DNA of 64,000 nucleotides from Negativicoccus succinicivorans (GCF_018372215.1 NZ_JAHAJN010000005.1:1-64000); one strand, 5' to 3'. Shown: positions 22,795-31,168, counted from the stretch's first letter. A program made the numbers and translations. The notes: generated by a model not told the origin, from the letters alone.

Positions 22795-24882
22795 CTAGCG
22801 ACGGCGGCGTTTGCCTCGCTTACCGTTTTTATTTTTTAGTCGTTTCGCCTTGGCCAGCTTTTTCGCCGCTTTCGTCTTACTCTTGCCCTTATTGCGACTG
22901 CGGATGGCCGCCGATGCCTGTGCGACTTCTTCAAGCGAGTTAAATTCTCCGAGCAGGAAGTCGAGTGTGCGATGTTCGATATCGGCTTTCGCCAATGTCA
23001 CGCGAACGGTATCACCCAACTGGAAAATCGTTTGTCCGCCATGATCTTTAAACGTATAATCCCGTTCCTCAAAATGGCCTTGCCCATTATCGATCACGTC
23101 GGTATGGACCAATCCCTCCGCGCCGTTATCCAGGGCGACAAATATACCGAAATTGGCAAGTCCTGTGACGGTCGCATCAAACGCTTCGCCGACAAACGGT
23201 GCCATGTATTCCGTCCGTTTCAAATCGTTGGTTTCACGTTCCGCTTCTACCGCTCTGCGTTCCGCCATCGAAGACTGCTCCGCCGCGCGCCCTAGCCATT
23301 GTTTATCGCGCGCCGGCTGCGATTTGCCCGCCAAAACTTCACGGACCAAACGGTGCACCACGAGATCCGGATAACGTCGAATCGGCGATGTGAAATGTGT
23401 GTAACATTCGGAGGCCAAACCGAAATGCCCCCAATTAACGATGTCATAATAGGCTTGCGGCAACGAACGCAGCGTCATTGTTTCAATAATCGGTTGGATG
23501 CCGTGTTCTTCGGCAACGGCCAACATTTTTTGAACGTCTTTCGGCTCTACTTCCGCGCCCAATTCGATTTGCACACCCCAAACCTGCAACAGGTTCAAAA
23601 CCATTTGCAGTTTTTCTTTGTCCGGTGATTGGTGCACACGGAAAATGGCGACCCGATTTTCTTTCGATATAAACTGTGCGATCGTTTCATTGGCCAACAA
23701 CATAGCCTCTTCAACCATTTTTTCGGCAATGGTGCGGTCACGTTTGGCGATCTGGATCGGCTTACCCTCTTCATCCAGCAAGATTTTGAATTCAGGGAAA
23801 TCAAAACTCAACGCGCCGCGTTCCGTACGCATGCGAATCAAACGTTCCGCCAGTTCCTGCCAGGTTTTGAGCATCGTAAGATGTGGTTCTAAATTGTCCG
23901 GATAAATATCTTCCAACAGTGCTTTACGAACTTCCGCGTAGGTACAACGGCGAGCACTTTTAATGATGCCGGGGCCTATTTTAGAGTTCACCACTTCGCC
24001 CGCTTTGTTGACTTCCATGACGACGGACATGGTATAGCGATCGACACCTTCATTTAAGCTGCAGACACCATTTGAAAGCACTTCCGGCAACATCGGAATA
24101 ACGCGATCTGCCAAATACACGCTGGTACCGCGGCGAAATGCTTCTTTATCCAATTCCGAACCGCGTTTCACATACCAGCTGACATCGGCGATATGAACGC
24201 CCAGCTCCGTATTGCCGTTGTCCAATTTGCGACAGTATACGGCATCGTCAAAATCTTTGGCATCCGCACCGTCGATCGTGATAATCGGCTGATCTCGGAA
24301 ATCCATCCGATCCCCCGGTGTAATCGGTATTTTCGCAGCTTGTTCCGCTTCGTCAAGAACTTCTTTCGGAAATATTTTGGGGATATGGTGGCTGGCGATA
24401 ATCAAGCTGATATCCAACCCTTTATCGCCCTCGTAACCGAGCACTTCTTCGATAATGCCTTCCGCCATGCGCTTTGCTTCCGGCCATTTAGTGATGCGTA
24501 CCAGCACCTTGGCACCGCTTTTGGCATCTTGCATTTGATCGGCGGGAATATAAATGTCCGTCCCCATGCGCTCATCGTCCGGCGTTACAACCGCAAAATT
24601 TTTCTGCAATTCAAATGTACCGACTACCGTTTCATTCGCGTGCGTGACGACCCGTACTACCTGCCCTTCGTACTTACCGGCCTGTGATTTGCGTTCGAGC
24701 ACTTCCACCTGTACGGTATCGTTGTGCATGGCATTACCGCGACGTTCTTTGCCGATATAAATATCTTCATGTTTATCGTCGGTAATCAAAAATCCGAAAT
24801 TTGTCGCGTATCCTTTGTATACGCCCGTTACCATTTGCCCGGGACTGTATCCCTGCATTCGGTCAATCACTCGTTTTGCCAT
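22795..24882 (-). CDS. rnr: Ribonuclease R
   Basis: RNase R is a 3'-5' exoribonuclease that degrades structured RNA, including non-stop mRNA released by trans-translation. The 695-residue product has cold-shock domains at the N-terminus, the RNB catalytic segment (ITIDGADAKDFDDAVY with the metal aspartates), HFTSPIRRYPDL, an S1 domain (AFDATVTGLANFGIFVALDNG) and a Lys/Arg-rich tail (about 660-695). Its N-terminal winged-helix region is short or missing compared with E. coli RNase R. It sits between secG and smpB. Confidence 0.95.
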   Translation of the reverse strand: MAKRVIDRMQGYSPGQMVTGVYKGYATNFGFLITDDKHEDIYIGKERRGNAMHNDTVQVEVLERKSQAGKYEGQVVRVVTHANETVVGTFELQKNFAVVTPDDERMGTDIYIPADQMQDAKSGAKVLVRITKWPEAKRMAEGIIEEVLGYEGDKGLDISLIIASHHIPKIFPKEVLDEAEQAAKIPITPGDRMDFRDQPIITIDGADAKDFDDAVYCRKLDNGNTELGVHIADVSWYVKRGSELDKEAFRRGTSVYLADRVIPMLPEVLSNGVCSLNEGVDRYTMSVVMEVNKAGEVVNSKIGPGIIKSARRCTYAEVRKALLEDIYPDNLEPHLTMLKTWQELAERLIRMRTERGALSFDFPEFKILLDEEGKPIQIAKRDRTIAEKMVEEAMLLANETIAQFISKENRVAIFRVHQSPDKEKLQMVLNLLQVWGVQIELGAEVEPKDVQKMLAVAEEHGIQPIIETMTLRSLPQAYYDIVNWGHFGLASECYTHFTSPIRRYPDLVVHRLVREVLAGKSQPARDKQWLGRAAEQSSMAERRAVEAERETNDLKRTEYMAPFVGEAFDATVTGLANFGIFVALDNGAEGLVHTDVIDNGQGHFEERDYTFKDHGGQTIFQLGDTVRVTLAKADIEHRTLDFLLGEFNSLEEVAQASAAIRSRNKGKSKTKAAKKLAKAKRLKNKNGKRGKRRRR

Positions 24883-24898
24883 ACGCCACCTCTGGAAA

Positions 24899-24924
24899 CA
24901 AAAAGCCCGCCTTAGCGGACTTTG
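24899..24924 (-). terminator. Terminator between secG and rnr
   Basis: AAAGTCCGC-TAAG-GCGGGCTTTTTG on the minus strand (with one G-U pair). It probably lowers transcription into rnr-smpB rather than isolating it completely, because no clear promoter follows. Confidence 0.75.
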
Positions 24925-25173
24925 TTAGTACGTATTCAAGTATTTCACAAGCGCTAACGTAGTCAACGCGAAAACAATACCCAAAATGACTGTCAAACGC
25001 GATAAAATCGCATCTTTGCCACGCGCTTTACCACCGAAGAAGGTATCTGCCGCGCCGCCGATAGAACTTCCCATACCGGCTGTCTTGCTTTCTTGCAGAA
25101 CCACAACGGTAATCAATAATACCGCGATGATCATCTCTGCAAACATCAACGTCATCTTCAAAACAGTTGTCAT
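24925..25173 (-). CDS. secG: Preprotein translocase subunit SecG
   Basis: The 82-residue protein has two membrane helices (about 6-25 and 55-75) around the conserved loop ESKTAGMGSSIGGAADTFFG. SecG assists SecYEG in protein export at the cytoplasmic membrane. It lies 8 bases after sigH. Confidence 0.94.
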   Translation of the reverse strand: MTTVLKMTLMFAEMIIAVLLITVVVLQESKTAGMGSSIGGAADTFFGGKARGKDAILSRLTVILGIVFALTTLALVKYLNTY

Positions 25174-25181
25174 CCTTTCCT

Positions 25182-25808
25182 TTAATGATTTCGAAAATAT
25201 AATTCCATCTTACGCTTCATGCGCTGAATCGCATTATCTACTGTTTTTACCGGACGACCGATGCGTTGCGCAATCGTTTCATAAGGAAGTCCTCGTAAAT
25301 AGTAGAGCAGCACCCGCAATTCCAGCTTGCTCAAAACGCGCGGCACCGCTTGTGAAAGCGATACCATCCACTCGTTACGTAAATAAATCGACTCGGGATC
25401 GCTGTCGTTATCTGTTGCCAGTATTTCCAATAACGGACGACCGCCGTCATCCTCTTCAAATACCGATCGATTGAGAGATATATAGGAATTGAGCGGCTGG
25501 TGTTTATACCGAGTAGCTCCTTTGATCGCCGTCAGCATTTGCCGGGTAATACAGATATTGGCAAACGTTTTAAAGCTTGCACCGTATTTAGGGTCGTAAT
25601 CGCGCGCCGCTTTAAACAGACCGATCATCGCTTCCTGCACCAAATCGTCGCTTTCCGCTCCGGCTAAAAAGTACGAGCGGGTTCTCAATTTGGCTAAGCC
25701 TCGATAGCGTTCAATAATCGCTTCCAGAGCCTCGGTGTCTCCTGCTTGGCTGCGGAGTACCAACTCTTCATCCGTCGGCATTTCCGACGAATACTCCGTC
25801 GCCTCCAT
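25182..25808 (-). CDS. sigH: RNA polymerase sigma factor SigH (sigma-70 family)
   Basis: The 208-residue protein has sigma regions 2 (LAKLRTRSYFLAG..DDLVQEAMIGLFKAARDYDP), 2.4 (SFKTFANICITRQMLTAIKGATR) and 4.2 (YETIAQRIGRPVKTVDNAIQRMKRK). It matches SigH/Spo0H. In Bacillus, SigH controls early sporulation and competence genes. The neighbourhood yacP-sigH-secG is a conserved Firmicutes order. Whether this organism sporulates cannot be read here. Confidence 0.9.
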   Translation of the reverse strand: MEATEYSSEMPTDEELVLRSQAGDTEALEAIIERYRGLAKLRTRSYFLAGAESDDLVQEAMIGLFKAARDYDPKYGASFKTFANICITRQMLTAIKGATRYKHQPLNSYISLNRSVFEEDDGGRPLLEILATDNDSDPESIYLRNEWMVSLSQAVPRVLSKLELRVLLYYLRGLPYETIAQRIGRPVKTVDNAIQRMKRKMELYFRNH

Positions 25809-25880
25809 GCGAACGCCTCCTCACCCAATACATACAAAATCATTATACTTAAATAAAACTAGCGGCGCAAGCACCGTAAT

Positions 25881-26411
25881 TCATTTGCGGCGGCGCAGTC
25901 GCTCTAAAAAATCCCGTGCGTCGGGACACAACTGCTCTGCCAATGCGACGCGCTGTTTTTGCGTGAAATTTGAATGTTCTTCTTTTTGCGCCTTTTTATC
26001 GGCACGTATGTCATGCATCAAATCCCGCACCGATTTGCGGTACGCGCCGCTGCCGCTGACTTGCGACTGCTCCGGTCCGTCCGACGTCACCACATAGATG
26101 TAGCGGTAATTATCACGCTGGCGAAATGCTGCTTTTTCGATATAGCTGTCGGCAGTGGTTTGCGCCGTCGTATACACGATATGAAAACCGGGTGCACGTT
26201 CGATTATTTTGCTGGCATGCCCGATCTTTTTGCCGTCAAATACCAAGACCACTTCGATCCCCGTGTGCTTTGCCAAGTCGAGCAAGGTATCCGCTAAAAA
26301 TTCCCGGGCGTGTTCCAGATCATCTTTTTCAAAGCGCCAATACACAGGATCGGCAAAAATTACATTGTAGCCGTCCACCAGCCACAGCGGTTTCAAATTG
26401 TATTCAGGCAT
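25881..26411 (-). CDS. yacP: NYN-domain RNA-degradation protein (YacP/Rae1-like)
   Basis: The 176-residue protein belongs to the YacP family: LWLVDGYNVIFADP (about 9-22) gives the catalytic Asp of the PIN-like fold, VVLVFDGKKIG the second acidic strand, and YVVTSDGPEQSQV the third. Its Bacillus homologue Rae1 is a ribosome-associated endoribonuclease. The ATG 26411 overlaps the rlmB stop by 8 bases. Confidence 0.88.
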   Translation of the reverse strand: MPEYNLKPLWLVDGYNVIFADPVYWRFEKDDLEHAREFLADTLLDLAKHTGIEVVLVFDGKKIGHASKIIERAPGFHIVYTTAQTTADSYIEKAAFRQRDNYRYIYVVTSDGPEQSQVSGSGAYRKSVRDLMHDIRADKKAQKEEHSNFTQKQRVALAEQLCPDARDFLERLRRRK

Positions 26412-27195
26412 GTTGCGACCGTTGTTGCCGCGCCGCCTCAAACATCATCAGCGCTCCGGCGACCGATACATTCAATGAGGATACTTTCCCCCACATCGGA
26501 ATCTGCACCATAAAATCGCAATTTTCACGTACCAGCCGTGAAATGCCCTTACCTTCATTACCCAGCACGATCACTATTTTGCCGCGCCAATCCGCTTTTG
26601 TGTACGTCAAATCTCCTTCCATATCGGCGCCGCCTACCCAAAATCCCGCTTGTTTCAACGCCGTCAATGTTTGCACTAGGTTGGTGACACGCACAATCGG
26701 CAGCCACTCCACCGCGCCGGCCGATGTTTTATGAACGACCTCTGTCACGGCCGCGCTGCGTCGCTCGGGAATAATGACGGCGGCCGCTCCCGCACCGTCC
26801 GCGGAGCGAATGATCGCGCCGAGATTATGCGGATCTTCGACACCGTCCAAAAGTATGACCAACGCATTTTCCATATTTTGTACCGTCGCCAGTACGCTTT
26901 CCAGTGTGGCGTATTCATACGGTGGTAATTCCACTACGATACCTTGTTGCCGCACATCGGGCACCATTTCTTGCAAGGTTTTAGCATCCGTTTCATGAAC
27001 GGCAATTCCCGCCTTGCGCGCCGTTTCAACCAACGCTTTCACATCACCGCGCACCGGCGTCTGCACATAGAGCGCGCGAGCGCGCCCGCTGGCCATTGTC
27101 TCAACAGCGCCGCGACGGCCGGCTATATAATGAGCGAAAGCGTCGGTATGCTCACGACGTTTACCGCCGAACTTAGGTTTGGCTTTGGATCTCAT
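26404..27195 (-). CDS. rlmB: 23S rRNA (guanosine-2'-O-)-methyltransferase, TrmH/RlmB family
   Basis: The 263-residue SPOUT methyltransferase has an N-terminal substrate-binding domain, then VILLDGVEDPHNLGAIIRSAD, VLGNEGKGISRLVRENCD and PMWGKVSSLNVSVAGA, the AdoMet knot motifs. It methylates a guanosine of 23S rRNA. GGAGG is nine bases upstream of the ATG. Confidence 0.92.
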   Translation of the reverse strand: MRSKAKPKFGGKRREHTDAFAHYIAGRRGAVETMASGRARALYVQTPVRGDVKALVETARKAGIAVHETDAKTLQEMVPDVRQQGIVVELPPYEYATLESVLATVQNMENALVILLDGVEDPHNLGAIIRSADGAGAAAVIIPERRSAAVTEVVHKTSAGAVEWLPIVRVTNLVQTLTALKQAGFWVGGADMEGDLTYTKADWRGKIVIVLGNEGKGISRLVRENCDFMVQIPMWGKVSSLNVSVAGALMMFEAARQQRSQHA

Positions 27196-27640
27196 GTCGC
27201 ATTACCTCCTGCGCAATCGGCCAGGCTGTTTGTAAAAGTGTCTCAAGGCGTTCTTTTTGATCATGACGATAACAATACCCAAGCAATGCTTCCCACGCCG
27301 TACTCTGTTGGTATTCGACAAGCGTCGCGCTGGCGGGCGCATGAAGAGAAAGGTTACGGGCGCGGCGGCAGAGATCCCGCTCTGCTTCTGTCAACGTCTC
27401 CCATAAAGTCCGTAATACCGCGCTTTGATTTCTCGCCGCCACCAAACGTGCCGCCAGATCATGCAACACACGCGTTTTGGCAATTCCGGTCGCGGCGAGA
27501 CGAGTGCGTACAAAAACACTGTAGACGGCGTCACCGACGAACGCATACGTCTGCAGGTCCCACTCCTCTTCGCTCGTCGTCCCCTGCGCCAAACGCTCGA
27601 TCGCTTCGTCACGCAGATATAAATATTGTTTAAACTTCAC
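27173..27640 (-). CDS. mrnC: Mini-ribonuclease III (MrnC)
   Basis: Mini-III is an RNase III catalytic domain without a dsRNA-binding domain that matures 23S rRNA. The 155-residue product has YAFVGDAVYSVFVRTRLAATG (signature aspartate) and QQSTAWEALLGYCYRHDQKERLETLL (second acidic site). I choose GTG 27640, which gives the usual length and overlaps the cysS stop by 11 bases. The open frame extends to 27682 inside cysS without support. Confidence 0.9.
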   Translation of the reverse strand: MKFKQYLYLRDEAIERLAQGTTSEEEWDLQTYAFVGDAVYSVFVRTRLAATGIAKTRVLHDLAARLVAARNQSAVLRTLWETLTEAERDLCRRARNLSLHAPASATLVEYQQSTAWEALLGYCYRHDQKERLETLLQTAWPIAQEVMRHEIQSQT

Positions 27641-29234
27641 GACGATGCCACGTCGAACCTTCCGGTCCGTCTTCAACCACAATTCCGATCGCGGCCAGTC
27701 GATCCCGCAGCAAGTCGGCGAATTGGTATTTTTTCTCGGTGCGCGCCTGTTCCCGCAGCGCCAAAACGGATTGCATCACAGCCTGGTAACGTGCTTCCGG
27801 CGCATGTTGCGGCGGTTCTGCTTCAAGTTCGACTCCGAGAGCATCAAATCGCTCACTCATTTCTTGAGCCAGTTCCGGCAAATCTTCCTCGATTGCCTGT
27901 TGGCGAACGCCGACGAGCATTTCCAGCAGCTCTTTGAATTCGTTGTCGTCCACTTGCGGCTCTTCCCAGATCTGCGGCAAAATACCGAGTACATCCATCA
28001 TTTCATGCAAAACATCCAGTACCGTATTCAGCGCGCGGGCATCTTCACCGTTATTTCCGGCAAGATAGATATTCGTATTTTTCACCAACGTAAACATCGC
28101 GCCGATGGCCAGTGCTGTGTTGAAATCATCATTCATCGCGGCGATAAACGCGTGCCGCGCTTCAATCGCCGCCGTACGCAATTCCTGCGCGGTGAAATCT
28201 TCTTCCCGATGACCGCGATTGACCGCCTGCCGCAATTTTGCCACCGTTGCCGCCAGACGAGCCACCGTCCGCTCCGCCTCTTCCAAACGTTCGTCACTGA
28301 AGTCCAGCGGGCTGCGATAATGCGTGGAGATAAGGAAAAAGCGCAATGCGTCCGGACTGTATTTGGCCAAAATGTCTTTAACGAGGAAGAAATTGCCCAG
28401 CGATTTACTCATTTTTTCCTGATCGATTGTGATAAATCCGTTATGCAGCCAGTAATTAACGAAAGCGTGACCTGTACAGCCTTCCGACTGCGCAATTTCA
28501 TTTTCATGGTGCGGGAAAATAAGATCACTTCCGCCACCGTGGAAATCAAATGTGTCACCGAGATATTTAGTACTCATCGCGGAGCATTCGATGTGCCAAC
28601 CCGGGCGACCTTTACCCCAGGGGCTGTCCCACGACGGTTCATCGGGTTTAGCCGCTTTCCACAAAGCAAAATCTCCCGGATTGCGTTTTTCGTCATCGAC
28701 TGCCACACGCGCGCCCGCCAGCATGTCTTCCACATTCCGACCGGAAAGTTTGCCGTACGGTGCAAACGTGGAGATGTCATAGTACACATCACCATGCAAC
28801 GGATAGGCGTGTCCTTCCGCAATCAGTCCTTCGACCATGCGAATGATGTCATCCATATGCTCGGATACGCGCGGATAGCGATCTACGCGGCGAATGTGCA
28901 GCGCATCCATCACTTCAAAATACGTCGCGATGAATTGCTCAGCAATATCGCTCCATTGCACGCCCGCCAGTTTCGCCGCATTGATAATTTTGTCATCCAC
29001 ATCCGTGAAATTTTGAATGTGTGTCACTTGGTAACCGCGATATTCCAAGTAGCGATGAATCACATCCCAGGTCACAAACGGTCGAGCGTTGCCGATATGC
29101 GAATGATTGTACGGAGTGACACCGCACACATACATTTTCACTTCCCCGGGAGTAATCGGCTTGAACTCTTCTTTTTGCTTGGAAAGCGTATTATATACAT
29201 AAATATTTTTTAAATCCGTTTCATCGACTTGCAT
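27630..29234 (-). CDS. cysS: Cysteinyl-tRNA synthetase with duplicated C-terminal module
   Basis: CysRS charges tRNA-Cys. The 534-residue protein has Cys37/PYNHSHIGNARPF (the HIGH box), GWHIECSAMS (zinc Cys217), GGGSDLIFPHHENE (zinc His/Glu) and KMSKSLGN (274-281). It is about 65 residues longer than the usual 460-470. The extra length is explained by two copies of the C-terminal helical module: 438-473 and 488-523 share the pattern L-x-x-R-(Q/E)-Q-A, L-A-Q/D and A-L/I-G-V/I-x-x-E. It follows cysE (14-base overlap) and is under the Cys T-box. Confidence 0.95.
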   Translation of the reverse strand: MQVDETDLKNIYVYNTLSKQKEEFKPITPGEVKMYVCGVTPYNHSHIGNARPFVTWDVIHRYLEYRGYQVTHIQNFTDVDDKIINAAKLAGVQWSDIAEQFIATYFEVMDALHIRRVDRYPRVSEHMDDIIRMVEGLIAEGHAYPLHGDVYYDISTFAPYGKLSGRNVEDMLAGARVAVDDEKRNPGDFALWKAAKPDEPSWDSPWGKGRPGWHIECSAMSTKYLGDTFDFHGGGSDLIFPHHENEIAQSEGCTGHAFVNYWLHNGFITIDQEKMSKSLGNFFLVKDILAKYSPDALRFFLISTHYRSPLDFSDERLEEAERTVARLAATVAKLRQAVNRGHREEDFTAQELRTAAIEARHAFIAAMNDDFNTALAIGAMFTLVKNTNIYLAGNNGEDARALNTVLDVLHEMMDVLGILPQIWEEPQVDDNEFKELLEMLVGVRQQAIEEDLPELAQEMSERFDALGVELEAEPPQHAPEARYQAVMQSVLALREQARTEKKYQFADLLRDRLAAIGIVVEDGPEGSTWHRREV

Positions 29235-29901
29235 GGTTTTCCTCCAGTTTTGCTAAACGTTCTTCCAAAAGTGCGACTTGCTCTTTCAAATTCGTAACTT
29301 TCTCTTTGATCGGATCCGGTAATTCCGAATGATCCAAATCAACTTCCTCTTCATCGTTATCGATATGCAGCGGGCTGATCCCGAGGCTGGAAATCACCTG
29401 GCCCGGAATACCGACAACGGTACTGTGCGGCGGCACCGGTTTAAGCACCACCGAACCGGCGCCTATTTTGGCACCTTCGCCTACAGTAAACGAACCGAGC
29501 ACCTTGGCTCCGCAAGCGACTACCACGTAATCTTCGAGCGTCGGGTGGCGTTTGCCTTTTTCTTTCCCTGTACCGCCCAAGGTTACTCCCTGGTAAAGTG
29601 TCACATTATCACCGACAATGGCCGTTTCACCGATCACCACTCCGCCGCCGTGGTCAATAAAAACACCGTTACCGATCTGCGCGCCGGGGTGGATCTCAAT
29701 GCCCGTATAAAAACGTGCCCAATGGGACAACAAGCGCGCGATAAAAAAGCAATTGTGCCGATACCACCAGTGCGATACACGATGCCACCATAATGCATGC
29801 AAACCGGGATAGCAAAAAATGACTTCCCAAAAATTTTTTGCCGCGGGGTCGCGCGCGAACACGACGCGAATATCATTTTGGCATTGTTGCAAAAAGTTCA
29901 C
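29221..29901 (-). CDS. cysE: Serine O-acetyltransferase
   Basis: CysE acetylates serine to O-acetylserine, the first step of cysteine synthesis that feeds CysK (encoded at 11.1 kb). The 226-residue protein has an N-terminal helical region and a left-handed beta-helix of hexapeptide repeats (IEIHPGAQIGNGVFIDHGGGV, GDNVTLYQGVTLGGTGKE). A long acidic/coiled C-terminal extension (about 185-226) is richer in Glu/Leu than in standard CysE. The start is GTG with GGAG six bases upstream. First gene after the Cys T-box. Confidence 0.94.
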   Translation of the reverse strand: MNFLQQCQNDIRVVFARDPAAKNFWEVIFCYPGLHALWWHRVSHWWYRHNCFFIARLLSHWARFYTGIEIHPGAQIGNGVFIDHGGGVVIGETAIVGDNVTLYQGVTLGGTGKEKGKRHPTLEDYVVVACGAKVLGSFTVGEGAKIGAGSVVLKPVPPHSTVVGIPGQVISSLGISPLHIDNDEEEVDLDHSELPDPIKEKVTNLKEQVALLEERLAKLEENHASR

Positions 29902-29914
29902 TTGCCGCTCCTTA

Positions 29915-30148
29915 AAATAAAAAAACCACCTGCTGCAGAGGCGTTTTAACGCGGTTCCACTCTGCTTTACAGATAGCTGTATCTCGATCGTCGTAACGGG
30001 ACTTTACCGTTGCTGCGTACTCATTTTCTGCAGCACCACTCCGGGAGGCACTTCAACGTTGGTTGCCAAGCGAACTCACAGCCACGATCCGCTCTCTCTT
30101 AAGACAACACCGACGTTTACTTTTTCCGTTCATCGTGTATTTTCAATA
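29915..30148 (-). promoter_or_regulatory. T-box leader (UGC specifier, cysteine) of cysE-cysS
   Basis: On the minus strand the leader has an AGAGAGCGG stem I element, the specifier UGC (30048-30050) in the context GAAG-UGC-CUCC, and the T-box core AGAGTGGAACCGCG (29950-29963). The core pairs with CGCCTCTG in the antiterminator. A T-run (29926-29932) just before the cysE start marks the termination site, although the competing stem is less clear than in trpX. Low charging of tRNA-Cys would raise cysE and cysS expression. Confidence 0.93.
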
Positions 30149-30154
30149 TAATCC

Positions 30155-30183
30155 AGTGTAACGAAAAACGATGATTTTGTCAA
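30155..30183 (-). promoter_or_regulatory. Promoter of the cysE T-box operon
   Basis: -35 TTGACA (30178-30183), 17-base spacer and -10 TACACT (30155-30160) on the minus strand. It begins within the last bases of the upstream ncRNA candidate. Confidence 0.88.
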
Positions 30184-30187
30184 CTTG

Positions 30188-30392
30188 AAAACTGTTTATC
30201 GGCTGACCTGGTCTTTGCCCCCACACTCGCCTGCTGGAACTTTCGCTCCTCTCGTCACTATTCGCCCTCTCGGTTTTACCGGCAGGTCTTACTTCTAAGC
30301 CGCACCATGCTCAAAAACATTTTTGTTTTCTTACGTGGGTCGTTTTGCCTGCGACTGGCCTCGACTTGCAACCACAGACCCGTAAACAGTTT
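30188..30392 (-). ncRNA. Structured ~205-nt RNA candidate, family not assigned
   Basis: No protein reads through this stretch, yet it has its own consensus promoter (30398-30426) and strong pairing potential. The ends close as a 10-bp perfect helix (30383-30392 with 30189-30198) that extends by three pairs past a bulge. Inside are GGGUC/GACCC (30377-30381 with 30337-30341), an A-rich apical hairpin (30312-30325), a CUUA-GAAG-UAAG hairpin (30288-30299), CCUGC/GCAGG (30282-30286 with 30230-30234), CGG-UAAAA-CCG (30271-30281) and a GGAGC-GAAA-GUUCC GNRA-loop hairpin (30236-30249). Size and closing stem resemble 6S or raiA-type RNAs, but I cannot match either with confidence. RNase P, SRP and tmRNA consensus elements are absent. 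Confidence 0.65.
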
Positions 30393-30397
30393 GCCTC

Positions 30398-30426
30398 ATT
30401 CTACAAACAGGATTACAAAAAGTCAA
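30398..30426 (-). promoter_or_regulatory. Promoter of the ncRNA candidate
   Basis: -35 TTGACT (30421-30426), 17-base spacer and -10 TAGAAT (30398-30403) on the minus strand. The expected start, near 30391, coincides with the first paired base of the closing helix. Confidence 0.82.
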
Positions 30427-30505
30427 GCTAAAAAGATCGTTTCTTCTATATAAAATCGGCATACGAAAATCGAAGATTTTGTCTCGTCCAAACCGAAAAA
30501 AAGGG

Positions 30506-30511
30506 TATAAT
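30506..30511 (+). promoter_or_regulatory. -10 element of the HD-GYP-like gene
   Basis: TATAAT on the plus strand, about 55 bases before the ATG. No convincing -35 is seen at 17 bases. Confidence 0.45.
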
Positions 30512-30565
30512 GAAATAAGGCTTAAAGAAACATACTCTTTACATAAACGAGCAAGGGTGTTTGGC

Positions 30566-31168
30566 ATGTTTACCTTAAATTTAATGCATACGGCGGCAGT
30601 GTACCAAAAAGATCGACGCGAATTGGGCCGAGTCATGGAGCCCATGCTTTTTTTGCTGCGCCAAAAAAGCCACCGACTCTACTCGCATTCGATTCAGGTC
30701 GCGCATTACTCAGCCAGCATCGCTGCTCAAATGGGTTTACCGGCCACCGAAATTGAAACGATTCAATCGGCCGCCCTGCTGCATGACATCGGCCTTTTGA
30801 CCTTGCCGACAGTGGCGTTGCACAAGATGCCTTTCTTAACGAGACGCGAACAAGCCCTTTACAAAAAACATCCGGATCTCGGCAGCAATATGCTCGAAAC
30901 GATTCCGGCTTGCCAGCATATTATTCCTTATATCCGACATCATCATGAGCGCTGGGACGGCACCGGTTTTCCCAAACATCTGCGCGGCGTAAATATTCCT
31001 TTGGGCGCCCGCATCATTGCCGTCGCCGATTACTATGAACAAATCACCAATCCCTCGGCGGAAAATTGGGCGAAAACAAAACAGGAAGCGTTGAATGAAC
31101 TCTTCAGCGCCTCCGGTCTTCTGTTCGATCCGTCGATTGTCCGTGTGTTTATCGACATTTTAAGTTAA
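30566..31168 (+). CDS. HD-GYP-like phosphohydrolase domain protein
   Basis: The 200-residue protein is almost only an HD-GYP domain: H36 and H41 (HRLYSHSIQVAHYS), HD at 73-74 (LLHDIGLL), H102 (KKHPDLGSNML) and HHHERWDGTGFP (125-136). HD-GYP enzymes hydrolyse cyclic di-GMP or related dinucleotides. Two deviations are clear: the GYP tripeptide is GFP, and the usual D-x-x-D-A-L segment reads DYYEQI (154-159), where Asp is replaced by Glu. There is no sensor or receiver domain. The ATG 30566 follows AAGGGTG; the frame further upstream overlaps the ncRNA promoter region and lacks a ribosome site. It converges with comF, overlapping its stop. Confidence 0.82.
   Translation: MFTLNLMHTAAVYQKDRRELGRVMEPMLFLLRQKSHRLYSHSIQVAHYSASIAAQMGLPATEIETIQSAALLHDIGLLTLPTVALHKMPFLTRREQALYKKHPDLGSNMLETIPACQHIIPYIRHHHERWDGTGFPKHLRGVNIPLGARIIAVADYYEQITNPSAENWAKTKQEALNELFSASGLLFDPSIVRVFIDILS

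Noticed and set aside
27645..29213. Long open frame on the plus strand (522 codons) opposite cysS
   Set aside because: It is the mirror of the cysS coding frame; its translation has no domain, is Arg/Cys/His-biased and has no ribosome site.
30279..30295. B12-box-like sequence AGACCTGCC in the ncRNA candidate
   Set aside because: The rest of the cobalamin riboswitch core is missing, and the closest downstream gene is cysE behind its own promoter and T-box.
30188..30392. RNase P or SRP RNA
   Set aside because: The GAGGAAAGTCC and ACAGAA elements of RNase P and the GGAAGGAAGCAGCC-type SRP loop are absent.
30331..30645. Minus-strand open frame across the ncRNA promoter and the start of the HD-GYP gene
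   Set aside because: It runs antisense to the HD-GYP gene and through the promoter and paired RNA region; it has no ribosome site or domain.
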